A stretch of DNA of 64,000 bases, from contig JBJELD010000029.1 in assembly GCA_051878975.1 (NCBI GenBank), positions 4,061 through 68,060 on the forward strand, written 5' to 3'. Each line of letters opens with the position of its first letter. Position 1 is the first letter of the stretch. A program made the translations under genes and the position numbers. This stretch comes from Caccovicinus sp051878975. GTDB lineage: Bacteria > Bacillota > Clostridia > Lachnospirales > Lachnospiraceae. Positions 24,814 to 34,135 of this stretch are shown one piece after another. Below the pieces are notes generated by a model. It was not told where the DNA came from and made no database searches. It was given only the letters and a program-made list of their open reading frames with translations.

Positions 24814-26106
24814 TCAGCCTACCCGCAGACGGAATTTCTGAGCTTCCTTCTCCGAATCCACCTTCTCGATCATGGCACCCAGCGCACTCAGCTTCTCCTC
24901 GAAGCATTCGTAGCCTCGCTGAATGTAGCCGATCTCATCCACGGTGGTATAACCCTCCGCAGCCAGACCGGCAATCACCAGAGCCGCCCCTGCACGGAGA
25001 TCCGGCGCATTGACCGAAGCTCCGGAAAATCCCTTCACGCCGTCAATTACGGCCACATTTCCTTCTACCTTGATGTTGCCGCCCATACGCGCCAGTTCAT
25101 CCACATACTTGAACCGGTTTTCAAAAATGCTCTCTGTTACAATGCTGGTTCCTTTTGCCAGCGCCAGCGTCACCGTAATCTGCGGCTGCATATCCGTCGG
25201 AAATCCGGGATACGGCAGCGTATTGATATTCGTGTGGTGCTGAACCGGTTTTCCGACCACGCGCACCGCATCGTCAAATTCAATGACCTCACAGCCAATC
25301 TCGATCAGCTTGGCAGAAATTGCCTCCAGGTGCTTCGGAATCACATTCTTTACCATCACGTCGCCGCGGGTGATCGCCGCCGCGCACATAAAAGTACCGG
25401 CCTCAATCTGATCCGGAATGATCGAATACTCGGTGCCGTGCAGCTTTCTTACGCCGCGGATACGAATGATATCCGTGCCGGCGCCCTTGATGTTGGCGCC
25501 CATGCTGTTTAAAAAGCTGGCCACATCCACCACATGCGGCTCCTTTGCGGCATTCTCGATAATGGTCTGTCCCTCTGCCAGAGTCGCCGCCATCATCACG
25601 TTGATCGTCGCGCCCACAGAAACCTTGTCCAGGTAAATGTGTGCGCCCACCAGATCAATGGCATGGGCAATTACGGCTCCGCGTTCCACCGTAATATCTG
25701 CGCCAAGAGCGCGGAACCCCTTCAGATGCAGGTCGATCGGCCGGCTTCCGATGTTGCAGCCGCCCGGAAGCGGAACCTGTGCGCTCTTGTATTTTCCCAG
25801 AAGCGCACCGATAAAATAGTAGGAAGCACGGATCCGGCGGATATACTCGTCATCCACCGACACCTCCCCGATATTGGAAGCATTGATCTTCACCGTATGA
25901 CGGTCGATCCGGTCCACACTGGCCCCGATCTCCTGAATGGCCTCCAGCATTACATTAATATCCCGCACATCCGGCAGGTTCTCTATCGTAACATCCTCAT
26001 CTGTCATGATCGCCGCAGTCAGAATACCCAGCGCTGCGTTCTTTGCTCCGCTTATGGTAACCTCGCCAACCAGCGGATTTCCGCCCTTCATGATATATTG
26101 TTCCAT
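24814..26106 (-). CDS. murA: UDP-N-acetylglucosamine 1-carboxyvinyltransferase
   Basis: 430 aa. First committed step of peptidoglycan synthesis, adding enolpyruvate from PEP to UDP-GlcNAc. The N-terminal GGNPLVGEVTISGAKNAALGIL contains the substrate Lys-Asn. The active-site Cys is in LPGGCNIGSRPIDLHLKGF, so the protein is predicted fosfomycin sensitive. Later DLRAGAALVIAGL is the family block. AGAGGTG precedes the ATG. Confidence 0.95.
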   Translation of the reverse strand: MEQYIMKGGNPLVGEVTISGAKNAALGILTAAIMTDEDVTIENLPDVRDINVMLEAIQEIGASVDRIDRHTVKINASNIGEVSVDDEYIRRIRASYYFIGALLGKYKSAQVPLPGGCNIGSRPIDLHLKGFRALGADITVERGAVIAHAIDLVGAHIYLDKVSVGATINVMMAATLAEGQTIIENAAKEPHVVDVASFLNSMGANIKGAGTDIIRIRGVRKLHGTEYSIIPDQIEAGTFMCAAAITRGDVMVKNVIPKHLEAISAKLIEIGCEVIEFDDAVRVVGKPVQHHTNINTLPYPGFPTDMQPQITVTLALAKGTSIVTESIFENRFKYVDELARMGGNIKVEGNVAVIDGVKGFSGASVNAPDLRAGAALVIAGLAAEGYTTVDEIGYIQRGYECFEEKLSALGAMIEKVDSEKEAQKFRLRVG

Positions 26107-26252
26107 TTTGCACCTCTATCTATCCTCTAAGCAAAGCAGCCGGCTTCTGTTATTTTCACAGCAAACGGCTGCGCAATTGTTTCCATTCTTCAAGCCATTA
26201 TATACCATAACGGTGTCATTTGTAAAGCTTACAGACTGAAAGAACCTGGTTC

Positions 26253-28739
26253 TTACGGGAAAATTCCGCAGATAAAGTCGTTTCCTGCCGATGTAAAATA
26301 GTGGTTGGCGTCATTTAATCCCATTTTCCAGCTTTCTCCGGTTTCCGGCTGGTAAATCGTCACATTATACTGGTCGTATCCCATCAAAAAGCAGGCCGTA
26401 CCGTTCTCCCCGTAGGCCAGCACCGGACTTCCCTGCCCCAGAAAATACTGCACCTGATTCAGGCTGCAGCCTCTGGCATCCAGAAGCATGGCCCCATCCG
26501 AAAAGGTCCGGCTTCCATCAAATTCCGACATATATTTCATAAATTCTGCCGCAGCCTCACTCTGATTCCGGATCGTGCTTACCACCGGACGGTTTACACG
26601 GCTCCACAGAATCTGCTGGCTGGCATCCGTTACAATGCCCATCTGCTCATAGGCCAGAGAAACCGCATCCGCAAAATCCCGGGTAATGCCAAGCAGATGA
26701 CCTCCGCCGTAAGCAAAAAATTCCATTCCCGGAGCCGTCACGGACGAACCCAGCTTCAGGATCTCCGACGTTTCATAGGTAATCTTCTCCGGAGCATTCA
26801 CACGCACCGGACGGTTCCTGTTAATCTCCTGACGGGTCTGGACAAAGAACACCTTCTGCCGCTCGCTGTCCGCATACCAGCCGATGCCCTCCAGACGGTT
26901 ATCCGGAATCTCTTCATTGCACACAATGGTATCCTCGTCCACCACACGGTAGCGGTCTCCTTCTTCCTGGACGATCCGCTTTAAATGGATCCGGCTGTCG
27001 CCTACCGTCACGCCGGAAATGAAATATCCCGGCTTTTCGTAGCGGGTCTGAACCGTCATGTCTTCTCCCAGGATCTCCATGGCATACATGGGCAGTTCCT
27101 CCAGCCGGCCATTGATCATCCAGCGGCTGTCTTCCCTCGCCAGGCCATAGATAAAATCATTTCCCACAAATCCCAGCGTACGCAGACATTCATCCGATCC
27201 GCAGGTTACCTCATACTTTTCTCCGGTTTCCAGATCCATCAGATGAATCAGCCTGGACTGATAGACGGAGGTTCCCTCCTGCCAGGCCAGACGGGTTCCG
27301 TTCTGGCTGACCGCATAGCCGCCCTCCGACAGCCCCTCTGCCACTACCATATATTCATTGCTGGTCAGATCAATCCCGTAAATTCCAGAATCCACCTTCA
27401 GATACAGCATATCGGAAGAGCTCAGATAAGAAAGCTCATTCAAATCCAGGCGCAGCTTCTCAAAGCCTGCCGTTAACGGAGCGAAGAACCGCTCCTCCAG
27501 GGCATCCTCCTGGCGGTTGTACCGATACATGGCAATTCCCATGCAGCCTTCGTGGCTGCCCCGGTTCATATAGCCGTAAACCAGAAAATCAATGTCGCCT
27601 CCGTCCGATGTGCGCAGAATCCGCACATCGTGCTCCGGATGAGAAGGACAGATCCCTTCCTCCTGACTGCTCCGGAAGGAAAATATCCGGATCGCCTGCT
27701 GCTGGCGGCCGTTTTCTCCGGTCTCCAGGCTCCACAGATCTCCTCCGCTGACAAACGCAGTGGTCTTTCCGTTCGGGCTGGATTTTGCCTGCACCCGGTC
27801 TTCATTGGTAATCCCCAGAAGAATGCGGTTTCCGCCGAACGCCTCCTGACCGCCCATAAATACCTGGTCCATCCTCCGGTCAAAATCCATCATATAGATC
27901 CGCTGTTCACTCCAGCGCATGGTGAAGCTGTCCTCCACCTCATAGTATTCGGTCCGTCCTTCCTGGCTTTCCCGCTCCGCCAGATACCGCACAGAAATCT
28001 GGGACATGGAGCCGTTCAGCTCATTGAACGTCATCTGCATTTCCCCGGCCAGCTGCATGATCAGACCGCCCCAGGTCAGCTGACTGAAGCTGGAGTGAAT
28101 ATCCACATGACCAAGATTGGTATTGTCCCCGCTGCTGTTGCTTTCCAGATAAGCAGCCAGGCTCCTGGCCGCCTCATAATCAAAGGTCTTCGCCGAAAAA
28201 TCCGCCGCCAGATCGGCCATCTGCCGGGCTTTTTCATTGTCCGTCCAGACGATCCGGGTGTAATAGCGCACCGCACCGTGGGTATTGGTGTCCACAGTCA
28301 GCGTCAGCAGATACTGCGTTCCTTCAGTCAGAAGGTTCTGAATGGGAAGCACGGCACTGGCCCCGTCCTCCAAAGCACTCCAGCTTTCCACGCTGGTCCG
28401 CTCAATCAGACGGCTCAGATCCAGCGACCGGATCTCATAGTAGATTCCTTTCACGTCGCCGCTGCAGCGCCCGATCCGGATATTCAGCTGTCTGTCCTCC
28501 GGGAGAACCGTCAGGCTGTGACGGATTCCGGCTCTTTCCATCTCCTGCACATAGCCGTGAAGAGCATTCATTTCCCTCCCCAGAACATCCATATAAACAA
28601 CCGGAAGCTGCGCCTCCTCCATTGAGGTATAGGTGGTGTTCCCTACCGCTGTCCGGTTCTGCATCCAGTAAAAATATCCGGCACCTGCAGCAATAAAAAT
28701 CACAAACAGAATGCCAATGCGCTGCAGCACTCGTTTCAT
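26253..28739 (-). CDS. Large membrane-anchored protein of unknown function
   Basis: 828 aa with one N-terminal hydrophobic segment (about residues 8-26) and no lipobox, so it is probably anchored with a large extracellular part. The first third is predicted mixed; the middle and end contain repeated short strands with patterns such as GTRLAWQEGTSVYQSRLIHLMDLETGEKY, suggestive of beta-propeller blades. I recognise no catalytic motif. It is flanked by murA and prs, but gaps above 90 bases on both sides make operon membership uncertain. A role at the envelope is only a guess from topology. Confidence 0.75.
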   Translation of the reverse strand: MKRVLQRIGILFVIFIAAGAGYFYWMQNRTAVGNTTYTSMEEAQLPVVYMDVLGREMNALHGYVQEMERAGIRHSLTVLPEDRQLNIRIGRCSGDVKGIYYEIRSLDLSRLIERTSVESWSALEDGASAVLPIQNLLTEGTQYLLTLTVDTNTHGAVRYYTRIVWTDNEKARQMADLAADFSAKTFDYEAARSLAAYLESNSSGDNTNLGHVDIHSSFSQLTWGGLIMQLAGEMQMTFNELNGSMSQISVRYLAERESQEGRTEYYEVEDSFTMRWSEQRIYMMDFDRRMDQVFMGGQEAFGGNRILLGITNEDRVQAKSSPNGKTTAFVSGGDLWSLETGENGRQQQAIRIFSFRSSQEEGICPSHPEHDVRILRTSDGGDIDFLVYGYMNRGSHEGCMGIAMYRYNRQEDALEERFFAPLTAGFEKLRLDLNELSYLSSSDMLYLKVDSGIYGIDLTSNEYMVVAEGLSEGGYAVSQNGTRLAWQEGTSVYQSRLIHLMDLETGEKYEVTCGSDECLRTLGFVGNDFIYGLAREDSRWMINGRLEELPMYAMEILGEDMTVQTRYEKPGYFISGVTVGDSRIHLKRIVQEEGDRYRVVDEDTIVCNEEIPDNRLEGIGWYADSERQKVFFVQTRQEINRNRPVRVNAPEKITYETSEILKLGSSVTAPGMEFFAYGGGHLLGITRDFADAVSLAYEQMGIVTDASQQILWSRVNRPVVSTIRNQSEAAAEFMKYMSEFDGSRTFSDGAMLLDARGCSLNQVQYFLGQGSPVLAYGENGTACFLMGYDQYNVTIYQPETGESWKMGLNDANHYFTSAGNDFICGIFP

Positions 28740-28775
28740 TCATCTACCTGCCTTTATTCCATGAACACGGATAAA

Positions 28776-28810
28776 CCCACATAGGCCTGCAAAAAGCAGC
28801 ACTCTGTGGG
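28776..28810 (-). terminator. Hairpin after prs
   Basis: CCCACA / TGTGGG with an inner CTGC / GCAG stem, in the 90-base gap after the prs stop. Only a short U-stretch follows on the minus strand, so termination is plausible but weak. Confidence 0.45.
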
Positions 28811-28831
28811 CAATCCGTCGTCGTCTGTGTC

Positions 28832-30007
28832 CTATTTCCGGTTCCGGTATGCCTCCAGGCAGCGGTTGATCCGCTTTGTCGGATTCAGCAGCTCACTTAA
28901 GGAAGCATCGTGATTCAGGTTATCGATGATCAGGGCAATGTACTTGCTCATATCCACATCGATATAGTATGGTCTGGAAAGCAGCTCCGGCGTCTGGTAA
29001 ACCAGATTGGTCGTCAGGAGCCGGTCGATCAGACCGTTTTCGTAATATTCGTCAAATTTGGAAAGGCCGTTGGTAAACAGACCGAAGGTCGCGCAGATGA
29101 ATACCTTTCTCGCCTTCCGCTGCTTTAACTCCTTCGCCACATCCAGCATGCTCTCGCCGGAGGAGATCATGTCATCAATAATCAGAACGTCTTTTCCCTC
29201 TACTGAGGAGCCTAAAAATTCATGGGCCACGATCGGATTCCGTCCGTTGACGATTTTGGTATAATCGCGGCGCTTATAGAACATGCCCATATCCAGTCCC
29301 AGCACGTTCGCAAAGTATACAGCACGGTTCATACCGCCCTCATCCGGACTGATGACCATCATATGATTGCTGTCGATCTGAAGCTCGGTCTCATGCTTCA
29401 GCAGATGCTTGATAAACTGATAGATCGGCTGAACCGTCTCGAAGCCCTTCAGCGGAATCGCATTCTGAACACGCGGGTCATGTGCGTCGAAAGTGATGAT
29501 GTTCTCCACACCCATCTTGACCAGCTCCTCCAGAGCCAGTGCGCAGTCCAGCGATTCTCGTCCGGAACGCTTGTGCTGACGGCTCTCATACAAAAACGGC
29601 ATGATTACGTTGATTCGTCTTGCCTTTCCGGCGGCTGCCGCGATCACACGCTTCAAATCCTGAAAATGATCATCCGGAGACATATGATTCGTCATACCGC
29701 AGAGAGAATACGTCAGGTTGTAGTTGCATACGTCCACCATAATATACAGGTCATCACCGCGGATCGACTCCTCAATGGTTCCCTTTCCTTCTCCGGAACC
29801 AAAACGCGGGGTCTTTGCATCAATAATATAGCTGTCCCTCTGATAGCCGGAAAATGCGATGGTCGACTTGTGCTCGCTCTCCCGCTCTTTTCTCCAGGTT
29901 GACAGATACGCATCTACTTTTCTTCCAAGCTCTTCACAGCTCTTTAACGGAATCAAACCCAGAGGTCCTACCGGGATGGTTTCAATGATCTTCTCTTCGT
30001 AAAGCAT
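28832..30007 (-). CDS. prs: Ribose-phosphate pyrophosphokinase
   Basis: 391 aa from the ATG at 30005-30007, which follows GGAGG by 6 bases. It makes PRPP for purine, pyrimidine, His and NAD synthesis. It contains the paired phosphoribosyl folds and the PRPP loop VLIIDDMISSGESMLDVAKEL near residues 255-275. It is longer than the usual 310-330 aa, with an N-terminal extension (GLIPLKSCEELGRKVDAYLSTWRKE) and insertions; I take it to be a divergent long form. Confidence 0.9.
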   Translation of the reverse strand: MLYEEKIIETIPVGPLGLIPLKSCEELGRKVDAYLSTWRKERESEHKSTIAFSGYQRDSYIIDAKTPRFGSGEGKGTIEESIRGDDLYIMVDVCNYNLTYSLCGMTNHMSPDDHFQDLKRVIAAAAGKARRINVIMPFLYESRQHKRSGRESLDCALALEELVKMGVENIITFDAHDPRVQNAIPLKGFETVQPIYQFIKHLLKHETELQIDSNHMMVISPDEGGMNRAVYFANVLGLDMGMFYKRRDYTKIVNGRNPIVAHEFLGSSVEGKDVLIIDDMISSGESMLDVAKELKQRKARKVFICATFGLFTNGLSKFDEYYENGLIDRLLTTNLVYQTPELLSRPYYIDVDMSKYIALIIDNLNHDASLSELLNPTKRINRCLEAYRNRK

Positions 30008-30086
30008 TTCTTTCCTCCACAACATCTCTTATTTTACTGTTTTTCAGCCGAAGTTTCCTGTATTATCCTGTGTCATTAACGTTTCA

Positions 30087-30115
30087 TTTATAACATTATG
30101 CTCTTTATTAGTCAA
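30087..30115 (-). promoter_or_regulatory. prs promoter
   Basis: TTGACT, 17 bases, TATAAA on the minus strand, about 80 bases before the start codon. The rest of the gap to dnaI (30116-30254) contains only a weak GC-rich hairpin. Confidence 0.65.
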
Positions 30116-30254
30116 GTTAATCAGCCATTTTCCCTTGAATTTCCGCAGTTTTTTCGACAAAAAACCTCTCTTTGTGCTTCTTTTTTCCCAGATTACGGAA
30201 ACGTTTGCAGCCTGCCCTGCAAAAGGCCTCCGGCTGCACAGTCCGCCGCCGAGG

Positions 30255-31235
30255 TTACAGCTTCAGGCGAATATCGTCCCCATACAGCGGAATAATCGTG
30301 TAATTGCTCATGATCCGGGATGTCACACGGTCCGTATACTCATCCCGCAGGCGGTCCAGGGACAGATTGGTGGAAATAATCGTGGATTTCCCCGATAAAA
30401 GCCTCTGATTCATGCAGAAGAACAGCTGGGAGGAGGTAAAGCTGTTGTTCAGCTCCGTTCCCAGATCATCAATAATCAGCAGATCGCAGTCCAGAACAAA
30501 CTGATACATGTCCTTCATCTCTTCTTCCGTCTGGTGTTCAAACCGGTACTTGGAAAATACCTCAAACAGATCGTGTGCCGACAGATAAATCACCGAATGA
30601 TAGCGGTCGATCAGTTCCTTTGCAATACAGTTGGTAAGGAACGTCTTGCCCCGGCCGGTGGTTCCGGTAAACAGAAGGTTCCCGCCGTTTTGATCAAACT
30701 GCTCCGCAAAATCCCGGCACCAGCGGTATACCTGCTTCATATATCCGGCCACAGTCGTCCCCACCGCCGGCTCGATTCTGGTATCATCAAAATACTGAAA
30801 GGAGAAGGTCTGAAAATTCTCCCGCTTCAGCACCTCCTCCAGATTGGACTGGGCATAAAGAAGCCGGATCTGAGCCCGCCGGAAGCAATGGCATTTCTTT
30901 CCCTCCGCCGTATAGCCGGTGTCCCGGCAGTCCGGACAGCGGTATTTCATCTCCATATAATCCGCCGGATAGCCGCGGGATTCCAGGAGGAAGGCCTTCT
31001 GCTCCCTGAGATCCAAAATCTCTTCCCGCAGACGTCCGAGCGCCTCCCGGTCTCCGTTCAAAAGCTCCTTCGCCCGAAGCACCGCTCTGGTGCTGACCGC
31101 CTGGTCCAGCTCCTTCACAGCCGGTATCTTTTCGTATATTTCCTGAACCCGGTCATCCTGCTCATGCTTGTTTTTCAGCTGCTGTGCCTGATAATCCCGC
31201 ATGATTTCCTGATACTGGGAATTGCTCAGTGCCAT
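30255..31235 (-). CDS. dnaI: DnaI/DnaC-like helicase loader ATPase
   Basis: 326 aa AAA+ protein. The N-terminal helical region is followed by a zinc-binding cluster (CPDCRDTG ... CHCF, near residues 100-120). The ATPase domain has Walker A GTTGRGKTF, Walker B LLIIDDLG and a sensor-1 Asn in STNLSLDRL. It would load the replicative helicase at origins or restart sites. It sits 42 bases after dnaD, as expected for primosome partners. Confidence 0.88.
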   Translation of the reverse strand: MALSNSQYQEIMRDYQAQQLKNKHEQDDRVQEIYEKIPAVKELDQAVSTRAVLRAKELLNGDREALGRLREEILDLREQKAFLLESRGYPADYMEMKYRCPDCRDTGYTAEGKKCHCFRRAQIRLLYAQSNLEEVLKRENFQTFSFQYFDDTRIEPAVGTTVAGYMKQVYRWCRDFAEQFDQNGGNLLFTGTTGRGKTFLTNCIAKELIDRYHSVIYLSAHDLFEVFSKYRFEHQTEEEMKDMYQFVLDCDLLIIDDLGTELNNSFTSSQLFFCMNQRLLSGKSTIISTNLSLDRLRDEYTDRVTSRIMSNYTIIPLYGDDIRLKL

Positions 31236-31277
31236 GGATGCTTCCCCCTTTCCTGCTCTGCGGCCTGTGCCGCTCCT

Positions 31278-32291
31278 TTATTCTTTCATTTTCGCACGGA
31301 CCTTTTCCATCATCAGAGAATCATAATCCGTTGTGCTCTGCTCAAAATTGTGGAAGCGGTTCGCATTCCGGCTTCCGCTTCCATTGCCTTTTCCGTTTCC
31401 GCCTTCGCCGCCGGAGGTCTTTGCATCCCGCTTCCGGGAGGCTGCCCGTTCCTTTTCCTGCTTCTGGCGGATCATATCCAGATCCTCCACATCCGACAAA
31501 TTTTTGACACCGGCCTTTTTCCACTCCGACAGAATCTTGTCCGCATATTTAAAGCTGGGCGTATGAGTCGCTTCGATCGTCCGATTGCAGGCCTCCAGAA
31601 CCACTTCCCTGGTAAATCCGTAAACCCGAAACCAGGTTTCAATGTATTTCTTTTCCGCCTCTCCCGGCCTCCGGTCATTCAGTCCGAAGGCCTTCATAAC
31701 CGTAAACATATCCTTGTTAAAGCCGGCGCTGTAGGCTTTCGCGGCTTCCAGCGTCACCAGGCCGCGCTGATGCCAGTTTAAGGCCACCGTCTCCATGTAA
31801 CGGATACTGGTGTGGCCGTTCTGCACACAGTACTCTACCAGGTACTCCAGCAGCTCGGCCGGAAGCTTCAGTTCTCCATACAAATAGGCAAATACCTGAC
31901 ATTCCCTCTGCGTAAATACCTTATTCATGTATTTCTGAGCAATATAGAGCAGCTGGGAAAAATCCTCATCCCCAGACAGCTGACGGACCAGTTCTCCGGA
32001 AACCGCCCGGTCATAAGCAGATGCCGGAGTGCCGCTGTCGGTATCCTGCCCCGAAACACCAGTCAGCACTCCAGCCTTTACCCAGTAGACAATCGCCCGC
32101 TCCACATCCCCTTCCGTATAATGAAGGGCCTCCGCGATCTCTGCCGTACCTGGCCGGCGTCCCTGATGCCGCAGCAGGTACAGATAGACCTTCACATATT
32201 CTCCACTGGCTCCCGCCATATATTCGTCAATAAATGCGTTGGCAACCAGGGTCCCGTTCACCTGGAAAACGCTGTTAAACTCCCATGCCAT
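31278..32291 (-). CDS. dnaD: DnaD-domain replication initiation protein
   Basis: About 337 aa. An N-terminal winged-helix region (AEIAEALHYTEGDVERAIVYWVKAG) is followed by DnaD/DnaB_2 domains. The last carries YADKILSEW, fitting the YxxxIxxxW ssDNA-binding motif, and a disordered Gly/Ser-rich tail follows. Start chosen at the ATG at 32289-32291, because GAAAGG lies 9 bases ahead of it but only 1 base ahead of the upstream ATG. Its promoter region is packed with DnaA boxes. Confidence 0.88.
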   Translation of the reverse strand: MAWEFNSVFQVNGTLVANAFIDEYMAGASGEYVKVYLYLLRHQGRRPGTAEIAEALHYTEGDVERAIVYWVKAGVLTGVSGQDTDSGTPASAYDRAVSGELVRQLSGDEDFSQLLYIAQKYMNKVFTQRECQVFAYLYGELKLPAELLEYLVEYCVQNGHTSIRYMETVALNWHQRGLVTLEAAKAYSAGFNKDMFTVMKAFGLNDRRPGEAEKKYIETWFRVYGFTREVVLEACNRTIEATHTPSFKYADKILSEWKKAGVKNLSDVEDLDMIRQKQEKERAASRKRDAKTSGGEGGNGKGNGSGSRNANRFHNFEQSTTDYDSLMMEKVRAKMKE

Positions 32292-32352
32292 ACTCTTCAT
32301 CCTTTCTGCTGTTCATCATAACACACCGCCGAAAAAAAGAAAATAGGCCTGC

Positions 32353-32396
32353 TTTTCCACAAGCCCTGTTGTGGATATTGTGGATAATGTGGATAA
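32353..32396. promoter_or_regulatory. Tandem DnaA-box cluster upstream of dnaD
   Basis: Three adjacent 9-mers with exact 9-base period: TGTGGATAT (32370-32378), TGTGGATAA (32379-32387) and TGTGGATAA (32388-32396). An opposite TTTTCCACA lies at 32353-32361. The consensus is TTATnCACA / TGTnGATAA. The cluster lies just upstream of a minus-strand -10 candidate TATGAT (32315-32320). Confidence 0.75.
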
Positions 32397-32484
32397 CACG
32401 GTGGATTTCTTGTCTTTTTTTCTGCCGAATCCTGTCGAAAGCAAGGAAAATCAAGGTTTCCCGGAATTGTCTGGTAATTCATTA

Positions 32485-32552
32485 TGTAAATAAAAACATC
32501 CACATAGCTTCTTTACATAAAATGTTGAAAACTATGTGGATAATGTGGATAA
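32485..32552 (-). terminator. murC terminator overlapping two DnaA boxes
   Basis: A perfect 10-bp inverted repeat (ATCCACATAG at 32498-32507 and its partner at 32532-32541) is followed on the minus strand by GTTTTTATTT. Two perfect tandem TGTGGATAA boxes (32535-32543 and 32544-32552) begin one base from the murC stop and form part of the stem. Confidence 0.6.
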
Positions 32553-32553
32553 C

Positions 32554-33936
32554 TTACATGCCTAACAGTTTTTCTCCCACTTTTACAATATCTCCGGCCC
32601 CCATAGTTATCAACAAATCACCGGGAACACAATTTTCCAGAATAAATGTCTCAATATCATCAAAAGATGGAATATAATGTACGCTTCCGCCTGCTTTTTC
32701 CATTTTTTCCGCGATATCCCTGGAGCTGATGCCAATGGTATTCACTTCCCGGGCCGCGTAAATATCCGCCAGGATCACCTCATCGGCCGCCAGCAGCGCC
32801 TGTGCAAACTCATCCAGAAGCGCCGCCGTTCTGCTGTAGGTATGGGGCTGGAATACGCACCACAGTTTCCGGTGCGGATAATTCTTTGCCGTGGCCAGCG
32901 TCGCTGCAATTTCCTGCGGATGGTGCGCATAATCATCAATGACCGTCACGCCGCCGACCTCACCCTTCTTCTCAAAACGCCGGTTGGTTCCGGTAAAGGC
33001 CAGAAGGCCTTCCTTGATCTGTTCCATGGAAACTCCCAGCTCTCTGGCCGCCGCAATCGCGGACAGGGAATTGTACACATTATGCTCCCCCGGAACGCCC
33101 AGCCGGATCGTATCCGCCGGCTTTCCGTCCAGCATCAGCGTATAGGATGCCTTCGCATACTCGTCATATGTAATGTCCGCCGCACTGTAATTGCTCACTG
33201 ACGGGTCTTTTCCAAAGGTAAGGATCCTGCACGGCAGGCCGCCTGTAATCTCTTCCAGATCCTTGATGTCCCGGTTGATAATCAGCGTTCCCCTCTCATC
33301 CAGCTTTTCGGCAAACAGCCGGAAGGAATGGCGGATGTCATTCAGATCCTTAAAGAAATCCAGATGGTCCGCTTCAATATTCAGAATGATCTCCATGGTC
33401 GGAAAGAAGGACAGAAAGCTGTTGGTATACTCGCAGGCCTCCGTGACAAACATCTCCGGGCCGCCGACCCGGATATTTCCGCCGATCGCCGGGAGAATGC
33501 CGCCGACCGTGACGGTCGGATCGGCCTTGGCTGCCAGAAGGATCTCTGTCAGCATGGAGGTCGTCGTGGTCTTGCCGTGCGTTCCGGAAATGTTGACCGC
33601 ATGCTTGTAATTGCGCATCATCTCCCCAAGCAGCTCCGCCCGGGTCAGCATCGGAAGCCCCTTTTCCTTTACGGCCTGGAATTCCGGATTGTCCGGATGG
33701 ATTGCTGCCGTGTAAACCACCACATCCATGTCGTCCGTAATGTTTTCGGCCCGCTGTCCGTACACCACTCTGGCTCCCTTTGCCTCCAGACGCTCCGTCA
33801 GTTCCGTCTTATGTGCATCGGAACCAGATACGCGAAAGCCCTCATCCAGCAGAATCTCCGCCAGACCGCTCATGCTGATGCCTCCAATCCCGATAAAATG
33901 AATCGTTTCCGGTTTATTAAAATCAATCTGATACAT
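32554..33936 (-). CDS. murC: UDP-N-acetylmuramate--L-alanine ligase
   Basis: 460 aa. It adds L-Ala to UDP-MurNAc in peptidoglycan precursor synthesis. The N-terminal nucleotide-binding region is FIGIGGISMSGLAEIL. The ATP P-loop is ISGTHGKTTTTSML. The central metal/substrate region is TEACEYTNSFL and NIEADHLDFF, followed by NRRFEKKG and DDYAHHP. All family blocks are intact. Confidence 0.96.
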   Translation of the reverse strand: MYQIDFNKPETIHFIGIGGISMSGLAEILLDEGFRVSGSDAHKTELTERLEAKGARVVYGQRAENITDDMDVVVYTAAIHPDNPEFQAVKEKGLPMLTRAELLGEMMRNYKHAVNISGTHGKTTTTSMLTEILLAAKADPTVTVGGILPAIGGNIRVGGPEMFVTEACEYTNSFLSFFPTMEIILNIEADHLDFFKDLNDIRHSFRLFAEKLDERGTLIINRDIKDLEEITGGLPCRILTFGKDPSVSNYSAADITYDEYAKASYTLMLDGKPADTIRLGVPGEHNVYNSLSAIAAARELGVSMEQIKEGLLAFTGTNRRFEKKGEVGGVTVIDDYAHHPQEIAATLATAKNYPHRKLWCVFQPHTYSRTAALLDEFAQALLAADEVILADIYAAREVNTIGISSRDIAEKMEKAGGSVHYIPSFDDIETFILENCVPGDLLITMGAGDIVKVGEKLLGM

Positions 33937-33981
33937 ATTCTTTCACTTTCCGGCGGATACCCCGCCTATTAAATTTCGTAT

Positions 33982-34053
33982 GAACGTCCTTATACCACCA
34001 AATCGGTGGAAAACGTTCAGAGTTAGTATACAACAAAAACAGCAGAAAATCTA
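33982..34053 (-). promoter_or_regulatory. murC promoter and structured leader
   Basis: Minus-strand TATACT (34025-34030) with a poor -35 (TAGATT, 17 bases away). The leader then forms two nested stems: GAACGT / ACGTTC (33982-33987 with 34013-34018) around CCACC / GGTGG. Nothing identifies this leader as a known riboswitch. Confidence 0.45.
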
Positions 34054-34103
34054 TAGAAAAAGGGCAGCTGCTATTGGTGAAACGAACCAATAACAGCTGC
34101 CTG
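34050..34103 (-). terminator. Terminator of queT
   Basis: Long stem GGCAGCTG-x-TATTGG / CCAATA-x-CAGCTGCC followed by TTTTTCT on the minus strand, 35 bases after the queT stop. Confidence 0.88.
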
Positions 34104-34135
34104 TCCTTTCTTTAATCTATTCATGCTATTTTCTG

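Noticed and set aside
27552..28625. 357-codon plus-strand frame opposite the 828-aa gene
   Set aside because: No ribosome binding site, no recognisable domain, and His/Gln/Arg-rich composition of an antisense shadow.
30534..31781. 415-codon plus-strand frame across dnaI and dnaD
   Set aside because: Antisense to two well-supported genes and spanning their boundary; composition is that of a shadow frame.
32300..32553. Chromosomal replication origin
   Set aside because: DnaA boxes are dense, but dnaA, dnaN, rpmH or gidA are not nearby and no clear AT-rich unwinding region was seen; kept only as a DnaA-box cluster.
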